Below, piece by piece: positions 6,906 through 13,107 of a stretch of 13,166 nucleotides of DNA (position 1 is its first letter; each line of letters starts with the position of its first letter). The position numbers and the translations under genes are program-made. This DNA comes from Clostridia bacterium (GTDB lineage: Bacteria; Aerophobota; Aerophobia; Aerophobales; AE-B3A), in NCBI GenBank assembly GCA_030610745.1, contig JAUWRC010000025.1, positions 1 to 13,166 on the forward strand, given 5' to 3'. The notes under the pieces are model-generated. The model searched no databases. It saw only the letters and a program-made list of their open reading frames with translations, and was not told where the DNA came from.

Positions 6906-7877
6906 ATGAGAAAACTTTCATACGCTCAGGCAATTAATGAAGGTCTGAAACAAATGATGAGAGAGGATAAGAGTGTTTTTTTAATTGGACAGGGAGTTAC
7001 TAGTCCCTGGTATGTAGGAACTACTACGGTTGGTCTTCTTGATGAATTTGGCGATGAGCGTGTTATTGATACCCCTGTGTCTGAAAATGGAATTACTGGG
7101 GCAGCAGTAGGTGCGGCATTAGCCGGAATGCGTCCCATTGTAACGCATCCAAGAATGGATTTTATGTATTATGCTATGGACCAGATAGCAAACCACGCAG
7201 CAAATTGGTATTACATGTTTGGTGGCAAGATAAATGTTCCATTAACTATACGAGGAATTATTAACAGGGGAGGCGAACAGGCAGCTCAACATTCTCAAGC
7301 TTTGCAGGCGATATTTACTCATATACCCGGGCTCAAGGTAGTTATGCCCAGTACCCCTTATGATGCAAAAGGACTTCTTATTAGCAGTGTACAAGATGAT
7401 AACCCGGTTTTATATATTGATGACCGTTGGTTGTATGAGCTTAAAGGAGATGTGCCTGAAGAAATATATACAGTACCTATTGGTAGGGGAGTTGTTAGAG
7501 AAGCAGGAAAAGATGTTACCATCCTAGCCACATCGTATATGGCTTATGAGGCGACTAAGGCTGCAGCTAGGCTGAAGAAGGAAGGAATCGATGCGGAAGT
7601 TATAGATATACGTTCACTTAAACCTTTAGATGAAGCTCTTATATTTGAGTCAGTCAGGAAGACAGGAAAATTAGTTATTGCAGATGCTGCCTGGAAGACT
7701 TGTGGGATGGCTGCTGAAGTATCAGCTTTAGTTTCTGAGAATATATTTGAATGTCTTAAGGCGCCTATAAAGAGAGTATGCTTGCCCGATACACCTGCTC
7801 CTGCTAGTAGTGTATTGGAAGAGGTGTATTTCCCAAAAGATAAGGATATTATCCTGGCTGTAAAAAGTATTATCTGA
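6906..7877 (+). CDS. ThDP-dependent E1 component, beta subunit (transketolase-like)
   Basis: This is the partner of the preceding alpha subunit; the two start-to-stop regions are separated by 9 bases carrying AAGGAGG at 6895-6901. The 323 residues are full length for an E1 beta. The ThDP-pyrimidine domain has DTPVSENGITGAAVGAALAG (55-74) with the conserved cofactor-activating Glu60, and THPRMDFMYYAMDQIANHAA with GGK at the cofactor cleft. QHSQALQAIFTHIPGLKVV (128-146) includes the active-site His129. The C-terminal transketolase domain follows, with GKDVTILATSYMAYEA and the block AEVIDIRSLKPLD. Nothing in it looks degenerate. With no E2 or E3 nearby, the acyl group formed on ThDP may be passed to a non-lipoyl acceptor, possibly a keto sugar (inference). 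Housekeeping use with an E2 encoded elsewhere cannot be excluded. Confidence 0.9.
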   Translation: MRKLSYAQAINEGLKQMMREDKSVFLIGQGVTSPWYVGTTTVGLLDEFGDERVIDTPVSENGITGAAVGAALAGMRPIVTHPRMDFMYYAMDQIANHAANWYYMFGGKINVPLTIRGIINRGGEQAAQHSQALQAIFTHIPGLKVVMPSTPYDAKGLLISSVQDDNPVLYIDDRWLYELKGDVPEEIYTVPIGRGVVREAGKDVTILATSYMAYEATKAAARLKKEGIDAEVIDIRSLKPLDEALIFESVRKTGKLVIADAAWKTCGMAAEVSALVSENIFECLKAPIKRVCLPDTPAPASSVLEEVYFPKDKDIILAVKSII

Positions 7878-7947
7878 TTTTTTTTGCTCTAGACATAGTT
7901 AACATTTCTTATACATATAACGGATTAGAGATAGTTTTAGTATACTT

Positions 7948-7952
7948 GGAGG
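7948..7952 (+). promoter_or_regulatory. Ribosome binding site that fixes the ATG at 7961
   Basis: GGAGG sits 8 bases before ATG 7961. A longer reading from TTG 7946 would put this site inside the coding region, so 7961 is the start. The 83 bases between the E1 beta stop and this start hold a T-run at about 7878-7885 without a proper hairpin, and only weak promoter-like AT-rich sequence. Confidence 0.75.
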
Positions 7953-7960
7953 TATTAAAT

Positions 7961-9064
7961 ATGATTTATAAGGTACCCTTTGTTGAGCCGACAAAGAATT
8001 ATCGAATGATCAAGAATGAGATTGATGCCGCATTTTTTGAAGTTCTATCAAAAGGTGATTTAATCATGCGGGGACAATTAAAACAATTCGAGGAGAATTT
8101 AGCCAAATTTGTAGGTACTAAATATGCTGTCGGTCTGAACAGCGGCTATGATGCTTTACATATTTCCATGCTCGCTGCCGGAGTAAAAAATGGAGATGAG
8201 GTAATTGTTCCGGCGCATACCTTTGTGGCTACAGCTTCAGCCGTAGTGAATGCCGGCGGAACTCCTGTTCTGGTTGATGTGGGCAAAGATTATAACATTG
8301 ATGTGACTAAAATTGAGGAGGCAATTACGCCGAAGACTAAAGCAATCATTCCCGTTCATTTGAATGGTCGAGTCTCGGATATGGGTGCGATTATGACTAT
8401 TGCTGATAAATATAATCTGGTTGTAGTAGAAGATGCCTGTCAATCGTTAGGTGGGACATTCAATGGGAAAAGGGGAGGAGCATTTGGTATGGCAGGTTGT
8501 TGGAGTTTTTATCCTTTCAAGATATTAGGTGGTTACGGGGATGGTGGAGCAATAACAACTAATGACTCCAGGGTGGCAAAAATGGCCAGACTTCTCAGGT
8601 ATAATGGTGAGGACCGTGAAACAGGGGAATATTACTATCATGGGTTTACCTGTTTGCTTGATAATCTGCAGGCCGCTTTCCTGGATATTAAGCTCCGTCA
8701 TCTGCCTGATTGGATAAAACGCCGCCGGAAGATAGCTGCGCTATATAAAGAGGGGTTGGAGGATATAGAAGAACTTAAGTTACCGCATTTTGATACTCCA
8801 GGATTTGAAGATGTTTATCAGAATTATGTCATCAGGACTTCAAAGCGGGATGAATTGGCCAACTATTTAAAAAAGAACGGAGTCGAGATTCTTATCCACT
8901 GGCCAAAACCTTATTATAGTTACAAGGCTTTAGAATTAAAAGATCGAGGTTTTCCGGAGACTGAGGCCATTTGTCGAGAGGTTCTCTCTTTGCCTATGAA
9001 TGTAGAGATTAATGATAAACAGGTGGAGTATGTTATCAAAACTGTTCGCAGTTTCTTCAAATGA
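7961..9064 (+). CDS. DegT/DnrJ/EryC1/StrS family sugar aminotransferase (second copy)
   Basis: A PLP enzyme that aminates a keto sugar, cytosolic, 367 residues from ATG 7961. Key features are VPFVEPTKNY at the N-terminus, NSGYDAL (60-66), Asp158 in VVEDACQSLGG, and the Schiff-base Lys187 in SFYPFKILGGYGDGGA. The FYPFKILGGYGDGG form differs from the first copy (FYPGKNLGAYGDAG), so the two enzymes very likely act on different substrates and are not a recent duplication. It follows the E1 pair by 83 bases, with its own strong RBS. That supports a linked function: the E1 pair would modify a keto sugar and this enzyme would aminate it (inference). A palindromic repeat begins 27 bases after its stop and may end or stabilise the upstream transcript. 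Confidence 0.92.
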   Translation: MIYKVPFVEPTKNYRMIKNEIDAAFFEVLSKGDLIMRGQLKQFEENLAKFVGTKYAVGLNSGYDALHISMLAAGVKNGDEVIVPAHTFVATASAVVNAGGTPVLVDVGKDYNIDVTKIEEAITPKTKAIIPVHLNGRVSDMGAIMTIADKYNLVVVEDACQSLGGTFNGKRGGAFGMAGCWSFYPFKILGGYGDGGAITTNDSRVAKMARLLRYNGEDRETGEYYYHGFTCLLDNLQAAFLDIKLRHLPDWIKRRRKIAALYKEGLEDIEELKLPHFDTPGFEDVYQNYVIRTSKRDELANYLKKNGVEILIHWPKPYYSYKALELKDRGFPETEAICREVLSLPMNVEINDKQVEYVIKTVRSFFK

Positions 9065-9090
9065 TGCTTATGAGGTAAAATACGATTTTC

Positions 9091-9155
9091 GTCATTGCGA
9101 GCGCAGCGAAGCAATCCCGATGAGGTTGCCATACCCCTTCGGGGCTCGCAATGAC
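9091..9155. repeat. REP-like palindromic repeat, complete copy
   Basis: The ends form a perfect 12-base inverted repeat, GTCATTGCGAGC (9091-9102) and GCTCGCAATGAC (9144-9155). Inside are CGAAGCAATC (9107-9116), ATGAGGTTGCCA (9120-9131), and a short hairpin with a TTCG tetraloop (CCC/GGG around 9135-9144). Related copies or parts occur at 10481-10506 with 10613-10623, 12493-12528 and 13108-13166. It would fold in DNA and RNA and may protect or terminate the transcript of the upstream genes. Confidence 0.88.
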
Positions 9156-9166
9156 AAAGGGATAAA

Positions 9167-9207
9167 CTTCGCAATCCCCTTTTAAGAGCACAGAGATTGC
9201 TTCGTGA
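9167..9207. repeat. Partial copies of the same repeat beside the complete one
   Basis: CTTCGCAATCCCC lies at about 9168-9180. GATTGCTTCG at 9195-9204 is the exact reverse complement of the inner CGAAGCAATC of the neighbouring complete copy (9107-9116). This is probably decayed or rearranged repeat material. The rest of the gap to 9294 shows only one small inverted repeat, CAAAAA/TTTTTG at 9250-9265, and no convincing promoter. Confidence 0.5.
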
Positions 9208-9294
9208 TACTATGTATCTCCTCCATTAGACAATCATATTGAGCACTTACAAAAATTGGTTTTTGCAAACTATGAATTATTAGTGTGTGAACAC

Positions 9295-9300
9295 AAGGAG
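9295..9300 (+). promoter_or_regulatory. Ribosome binding site that fixes the TTG start at 9308
   Basis: AAGGAG lies 7 bases before TTG 9308. The ATG at 9301 is out of frame and hits a stop after ten codons, so the aminotransferase is read from TTG. Confidence 0.7.
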
Positions 9301-9307
9301 ATGAAAT

Positions 9308-10480
9308 TTGAAGCCGTTATCGTATATTACTGAAAAATTCACTGAGTCTGTCATACGAGAGATGACCCGTATTTGCGATGCTGTGGGAGGTTTTAATCTC
9401 TCGCAAGGATTTCCTGATTTTGAGGCTCCACAAGAGATTAAAGATGCTGCTGTTCAGGCTATCTTGAATGACTGCAACCAATATCCAGTTACCTTCGGGG
9501 AGCCTAAATTGAGAAAAGCCATTGCCCGAAAGGTGGCCGGTTACAACAAAATAAAGTGTAATTCGGAAACGGATATAACGGTCACCTGCGGAGCGACAGA
9601 GGCCATGATCGCCACGCTCAAAGCTGTAGTTAATCCCGGTGATGAAATCATCATTTTTGAGCCATTTTATGAAAACTATGGACCTGATGTCATTCTTTCA
9701 GGAGCAAAGCCGAGATATGTTACCCTGTATCCACCTAATTGGGACTACTCTTGTGAGGAACTAGCTGCCGCTTTTAACAATAATACCAAGGCAATTATCA
9801 TCAATACACCGAATAATCCCACAGGTAAGGTATTCTCCAGAAAAGAGCTGGAGGAGATAGTGAGCTTGTGCCTAAAGTGGGATTCTCTGGCCATTACTGA
9901 CGAGGTTTATGAGCATATCCTTTACGATGGAGAAGAGCATATATCTATTGCCTCCCTGGATGGAATGGCCAATCGAGTCGTTACTATTAGTTCCATTTCT
10001 AAAACATATTCACTTACAGGATGGCGGATTGGCTGGGCTATTGCCCATGAAAAAATTACCAGCCGAATTAGGAAGGTACACGATTTCTTAACTGTTGGTG
10101 CTCCTACTCCTTTTCAAGAGGCAGCGGCCTTTGCCCTGAATATGCCGGAAAGTTATTATGAGAGTCTTCGTCTTAGATATAATCTATCGAGAGATTATCT
10201 GTTTGATTTGTTGTCTCAAGTAGGTTTTAAACCTTATTTGCCCAAGGGTGCCTATTACATTATGACTCAAACTGAGGAACTCATGGAAAAGCTCTCGGTT
10301 CATGATGATTTTGCGTTTAGTAAGAAGTTAATTGAATTGACTGGTGTTGCTACTGTACCGGGAACATCCTTTTATGCAAATTCAAACAAAGGAGCAAAAC
10401 AAGTCAGATTCTGTTTTTGTAAGAAAGAGGAAACGCTGGAAAATGTGAAAAAAGGGTTGAGACGGCTTGTGAAAGATTGA
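9308..10480 (+). CDS. Class I/II PLP-dependent aminotransferase (AspB/YbdL/KAT-like)
   Basis: An amino-acid aminotransferase of fold type I, cytosolic, exchanging the amino group between an amino acid and a 2-oxoacid. The 390 residues are full length. Visible are LSQGFPDFEAP (31-41), QYPVTFGEPKLRKAIA (58-73), CGATEAM (94-100), NTPNNPTGKVFS (166-177), the PLP-nitrogen Asp198 in TDEVYEH, the Schiff-base Lys232 in SSISKTYSLTGWRIGW, and a C-terminal QVRFCF block with the carboxylate-binding Arg. Resemblance is closest to methionine/kynurenine/aromatic-type enzymes (YbdL, KAT), but substrate cannot be assigned. It is read from TTG 9308 with RBS AAGGAG. Unlike the DegT enzymes it has no obvious glycan role. 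Repeat elements lie on both sides, so it may be an unrelated gene moved or left inside the locus. Confidence 0.92.
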   Translation: MKPLSYITEKFTESVIREMTRICDAVGGFNLSQGFPDFEAPQEIKDAAVQAILNDCNQYPVTFGEPKLRKAIARKVAGYNKIKCNSETDITVTCGATEAMIATLKAVVNPGDEIIIFEPFYENYGPDVILSGAKPRYVTLYPPNWDYSCEELAAAFNNNTKAIIINTPNNPTGKVFSRKELEEIVSLCLKWDSLAITDEVYEHILYDGEEHISIASLDGMANRVVTISSISKTYSLTGWRIGWAIAHEKITSRIRKVHDFLTVGAPTPFQEAAAFALNMPESYYESLRLRYNLSRDYLFDLLSQVGFKPYLPKGAYYIMTQTEELMEKLSVHDDFAFSKKLIELTGVATVPGTSFYANSNKGAKQVRFCFCKKEETLENVKKGLRRLVKD

Positions 10481-10623
10481 GCGCGGGGATTGCTTCGCTT
10501 CGTTCGTGAAAAAGGGGACAGGCTACTTTTTTCCTTGTTTGATAAAAATCAAACCGCTACAGTGCCATAAATGGCACCGGCCGTATTGTTTGATGAATCA
10601 AACCGCTACAGTGCGCAATGACA
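10481..10623. repeat. REP-like repeat split by a hairpin-rich insert
   Basis: The left half at 10481-10506 contains GGGGATTGCTTCG followed by CTTCGTTCG. The right half, GCGCAATGACA, is at 10613-10623. Both match the minus-strand orientation of the repeat at 9091-9155. Taking out 102 bases (10509-10610) rejoins the halves as TTCGTTCGTGCGCAATGACA, a sensible uninterrupted repeat. GTG occurs at both edges (10506-10508 and 10611-10613), as a short target duplication would give. Confidence 0.65.
10509..10614. repeat. Insert of about 105 bp: three consecutive hairpins with a direct repeat
   Basis: It begins with AAAAAGGGGACAGGCTAC and a T-run (10509-10532). Two near-identical units follow at 10535-10565 and 10586-10614; both contain GTTTGAT, a 2-4 base loop, ATCAAAC, then CGCTACAGTGC. 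Between them is a third perfect hairpin, GTGCCAT-AA-ATGGCAC (10562-10577). No coding potential is seen. It could be a small non-autonomous palindromic element or a strong transcript-end structure; the A-run, stem and T-run at 10509-10532 are terminator-like. Confidence 0.7.
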
Positions 10624-10636
10624 ATAGGAAGATGAG

Positions 10637-12526
10637 ATGAAATTTATGAAGATATTTAAAAGTTGGAAGCGGAATGTAGTGGTTCTCTCTGATTTGGTTA
10701 TAATTATTTTTACCTTTTATCTAGCTTTTCAGATTCGCTTTATGGAAGAGGGATTTTTCTTTCCCCAATATTTTCCTATTTTTAAGCAAACTTTACCTTT
10801 GGTAACTGCGGTCTATTTTGTCAGTTTTATCTTCTTTGGTCTATATAAAGGTCTTTGGCGCTATGCTAGTATTAATGATTTGATAAGAATATTCAAAGCA
10901 ATGCTGGCTGGTGCGCTTTTGAGTGTGGTTGGAATGATTTTTGTTCTGGGTCTACGGGATTTTCCTCGCTCAATATTTATAATTCATCCTTTATTGTTGT
11001 TTTTCTTTATAGGGGTCAGTAGATTAGGAATAAGGCTTTTTAAGGTGACACTGCTGAGCTCATTTTCAGGTATTTCTGGCCATAAACGTATTATTTTGGT
11101 GGGGGCGGGAGATGCGGGGGAGATGATATTGCGAGAGGCTCAAAGGTACCCTGAGCATGGGTATAAAGTAGTAGGATTTGTTGACGATGATGTGAGAAAA
11201 ATAAACAGGGATATTCACGGAGTAAAAATCCTGGGAGCCATTGGTGAACTTCCTGGAATAGTGAAGGAAAAATCTGTTGATGAAATAATCATCACTCTTC
11301 CTTCTGCAACCAGAGACCAGGTGCGAAGAATTATTGATGTCTGTGATAAAACAGAGCTCCCTTACAAAATCACTCCCTCTTTATCAGAGCTTATTGGTGG
11401 CAAAGTATCCTTCAGTCAGATTAGAAAGGTAGGAGTAGAGGATATATTATCACGAAAGGAGGTAAAGCTCGACTTAGGGAAAATTTCACATTATATCTCT
11501 GACAAGAAAGTGCTAATTACCGGGGCAGGGGGATCCATTGGCTCTGAGGTTTGCCGACAACTTACCCGATTTAATCCCAGGCAGCTTATCTTGTTTGGGC
11601 GGGGAGAGTTTAGCCTTTATAATATTGAAGGAGAATTGAGGGAGAGATACCCCTCTCTTGCATTAGTACCAGTGATTGCTAACATCAGAGACAAAGAGAG
11701 AACGCGGGCCGTTTTGGCTTATTACAAGCCCGATGTGATATTTCATGCTGCTGCTCATAAACACGTTCCATTAATGGAGATTAATCCTTGTGAGGCTATT
11801 AAGAATAATGTTGCCGGGTCGAGGATTTTAATGGAGGCGGCTGAGGATTATGAAGTAAAGTATTTTGTTCTCATCTCTACGGATAAGGCAGTCAATCCTA
11901 CCAGTTTTATGGGGGCCTCTAAAAGAGTGGCTGAGCTATTATTGCAAGCTGTGGCTAAAGAAAATAAATGCAGGTTTTCTGCAGTGAGGTTTGGAAATGT
12001 TCTAGAGAGCAGAGGCAGTGTACTACCTTTATTCAAGAAACAAATTGAAGAAGGAAGGCCGCTTACCATAACTGATGTCAGAGTAAGCCGCTACTTTATG
12101 ACTACCTCTGAGGCAGCCCAGCTGGTGATTCAGGCTGGAGCAATGGGCAGGAGAGGGGATATCTTTGTTTTAGACATGGGTGAGCCCATAAAAATAATTG
12201 ACCTGGCACGGGATCTCATTAGATTATCTGGTTTTGAGCCAGATACGGATATCAAGATAAAGATAACAGGCCTTCGCCCGGGAGAGAAATTACATGAAGA
12301 ACTTGTAGCTAAAGAGGAGAAAGCTCGACCTACATGGCACGAGAAGATTTTGGTTATTAAAGCCAATGAAATTGATGCAGAGGGATTTAGAAAAAAGGTT
12401 GAGGAATTGGAGGAGCTGGCTATAAAGGAGGATGTTCAAGGGATGAAGGAGAAGATTAAAGAGCTCGTGCCTGAGTTTGAGCATCAGGAGAATGGGATTG
12501 CCACGTCCCCTCGGGGCTCGCAATGA
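10637..12526 (+). CDS. Membrane-bound NDP-sugar 4,6-dehydratase (CapD/WbpM/PglF type)
   Basis: It probably converts UDP-GlcNAc, or a related UDP-sugar, to a 4-keto-6-deoxy product at the inner face of the membrane, feeding aminotransferases. At 629 residues it is the long form. There are four N-terminal membrane segments at about 14-34, 51-70, 88-106 and 112-130. A first Rossmann-like domain carries VGAGDAG (155-161). The SDR domain carries TGAGGSIGSE (295-304), HAAAHKHVP (370-378) and STDKAVNPTSFMGASK (414-429). The catalytic Tyr of ordinary SDRs is Met425 here with Lys429, as is usual in WbpM/PglF enzymes. RFGNV at 451-455 and LRPGEKLHEEL at 546-556 are also conserved. RBS AGGAAG (10626-10631) supports ATG 10637. 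The last codons (NGIATSPRGSQ and the stop) are supplied by a palindromic repeat, so the native C-terminus was probably replaced. Confidence 0.93.
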   Translation: MKFMKIFKSWKRNVVVLSDLVIIIFTFYLAFQIRFMEEGFFFPQYFPIFKQTLPLVTAVYFVSFIFFGLYKGLWRYASINDLIRIFKAMLAGALLSVVGMIFVLGLRDFPRSIFIIHPLLLFFFIGVSRLGIRLFKVTLLSSFSGISGHKRIILVGAGDAGEMILREAQRYPEHGYKVVGFVDDDVRKINRDIHGVKILGAIGELPGIVKEKSVDEIIITLPSATRDQVRRIIDVCDKTELPYKITPSLSELIGGKVSFSQIRKVGVEDILSRKEVKLDLGKISHYISDKKVLITGAGGSIGSEVCRQLTRFNPRQLILFGRGEFSLYNIEGELRERYPSLALVPVIANIRDKERTRAVLAYYKPDVIFHAAAHKHVPLMEINPCEAIKNNVAGSRILMEAAEDYEVKYFVLISTDKAVNPTSFMGASKRVAELLLQAVAKENKCRFSAVRFGNVLESRGSVLPLFKKQIEEGRPLTITDVRVSRYFMTTSEAAQLVIQAGAMGRRGDIFVLDMGEPIKIIDLARDLIRLSGFEPDTDIKIKITGLRPGEKLHEELVAKEEKARPTWHEKILVIKANEIDAEGFRKKVEELEELAIKEDVQGMKEKIKELVPEFEHQENGIATSPRGSQ

Positions 12527-12528
12527 CA
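12493..12528. repeat. REP-like repeat half-copy forming the 3' end of the dehydratase gene
   Basis: The right half of the repeat family: GGGATTGCCACG, then CCCCTCGGGG (compare 9134-9144), then GCTCGCAATGACA, identical to 9144-9156. It lies in frame at the dehydratase end and supplies the TGA stop inside CAATGACA. The left half is missing. Confidence 0.85.
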
Positions 12529-12676
12529 TATAAAGGTTTATAGGCCAAAAGATAGAGATAAATTGATAAAACTTTTAGACCAGACAAACATAGACAAGAC
12601 TTTCTTATCGGATATTTTACAAAGACATAATTTAGATAAGAAGTTTAATGATTTTATGAAGAAGTATTATGAATAA
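12527..12676 (+). pseudogene. Probable 5'-truncated remnant ORF directly after the repeat
   Basis: An open frame runs from the repeat edge to TAA 12674-12676, encoding about 49 residues with no ATG before its last few codons (only a TTG at 12563 without an RBS). The peptide, including PKDRDKLIKLLDQTNID and then ILQRHNLDKKFNDFMKKYYE, is helical and charged and looks like a protein C-terminus. The ATG of the next small gene overlaps its end, as in an operon pair. I infer that its 5' part was lost at the repeat junction. No family is recognised. Confidence 0.35.
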
Positions 12677-12887
12677 TATAGTTGCAAAAAATCAAAAAGA
12701 AGTTGAAAAATACAGGAAGAAAATTTTCAAATCAAAAGAAGAATGTCGTAAGATATTCGCAAAGGAATCTTTTGAAAAAAAGATAAAGACTGCATTTGAG
12801 TTATATAAGAGAGACGAATATTTGAAAAAATTTAAACCAGATAAAGGCAAAATAGAAGTTCAGAAAATTTTAAACGGGCTTGGCTGA
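12669..12887 (+). CDS. Small Lys/Glu-rich hypothetical protein
   Basis: A 72-residue product of unrecognised family. It is strongly charged, with many Lys and Glu, lacks a signal peptide or membrane segment, and is predicted by eye to be mostly helical (NQKEVEKYRKKIFKSKEE, then FEKKIKTAFELYKRDEYLKK). GAAGAAG at 12658-12664 is a modest RBS. The ATG overlaps the end of the preceding remnant frame by 8 bases, suggesting the two were once a coupled pair of small genes. A toxin-antitoxin role would be a guess; no diagnostic motif is visible. Codon use is very AT-rich. After its TGA the same frame stays open to 13062-13064, encoding about 58 further residues. Confidence 0.5.
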   Translation: MNNIVAKNQKEVEKYRKKIFKSKEECRKIFAKESFEKKIKTAFELYKRDEYLKKFKPDKGKIEVQKILNGLG

Positions 12888-13013
12888 ATATTTATATGGA
12901 AACTCAATCTATTGCGAAAGATTGTTAATCTTGGGCTTCCCTCCAGACCCTGGATTGAAGATGCTGCAAATCGCCTTTACTTAGAATACGGAAGAAAAGC
13001 CCAGGCTTTGGGG

Positions 13014-13041
13014 TTGACAACCAGGATTATTGTGTTATTAT
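13014..13041 (+). promoter_or_regulatory. Sigma70-like promoter pointing right
   Basis: A perfect -35 hexamer, TTGACA, is at 13014-13019. After a 16-base spacer comes TATTAT at 13036-13041 (5 of 6 matches), inside a TTATTATATATAT stretch that also permits 18-19 base spacings. The palindrome AAAGCC-CA-GGCTTT at 12996-13009 ends 4 bases before the -35 and could be an operator. Any gene it drives lies beyond the window. Confidence 0.5.
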
Positions 13042-13107
13042 ATATATTGTTCCGTAAACGATGACGTAATTGTATCTACAAGCGAGTAAATACTTAGTGA
13101 ACTACGC

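Noticed and set aside
7843..7890. Terminator after the E1 beta gene
   Set aside because: The small palindrome AGGATA-T-TATCCT is inside the coding region with a 1-base loop and lies more than 20 bases from the T-run, so no credible intrinsic terminator.
7890..7921. Promoter between E1 beta and the second DegT gene
   Set aside because: TAGACA and TATAAC/TATACA-like boxes exist but at poor spacings (14 or 20 bases); not better than chance in AT-rich DNA.
7946..7960. DegT start at TTG 7946
   Set aside because: The bases GGAGG at 7948-7952 serve as the RBS for ATG 7961, and MIYKVPFVEP is the natural family N-terminus.
8920..9174. Minus-strand ORF of 84 codons over the DegT end and the palindromic repeat
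   Set aside because: Its start half reads repeat sequence in a frame that such repeats commonly leave open, and the rest is antisense to a clear gene; no RBS or protein motif.
10535..10614. CRISPR-like direct repeats
   Set aside because: Only two units of 31 and 29 bases, with a 20-base interval that is itself mostly part of another hairpin; no array and no cas genes.
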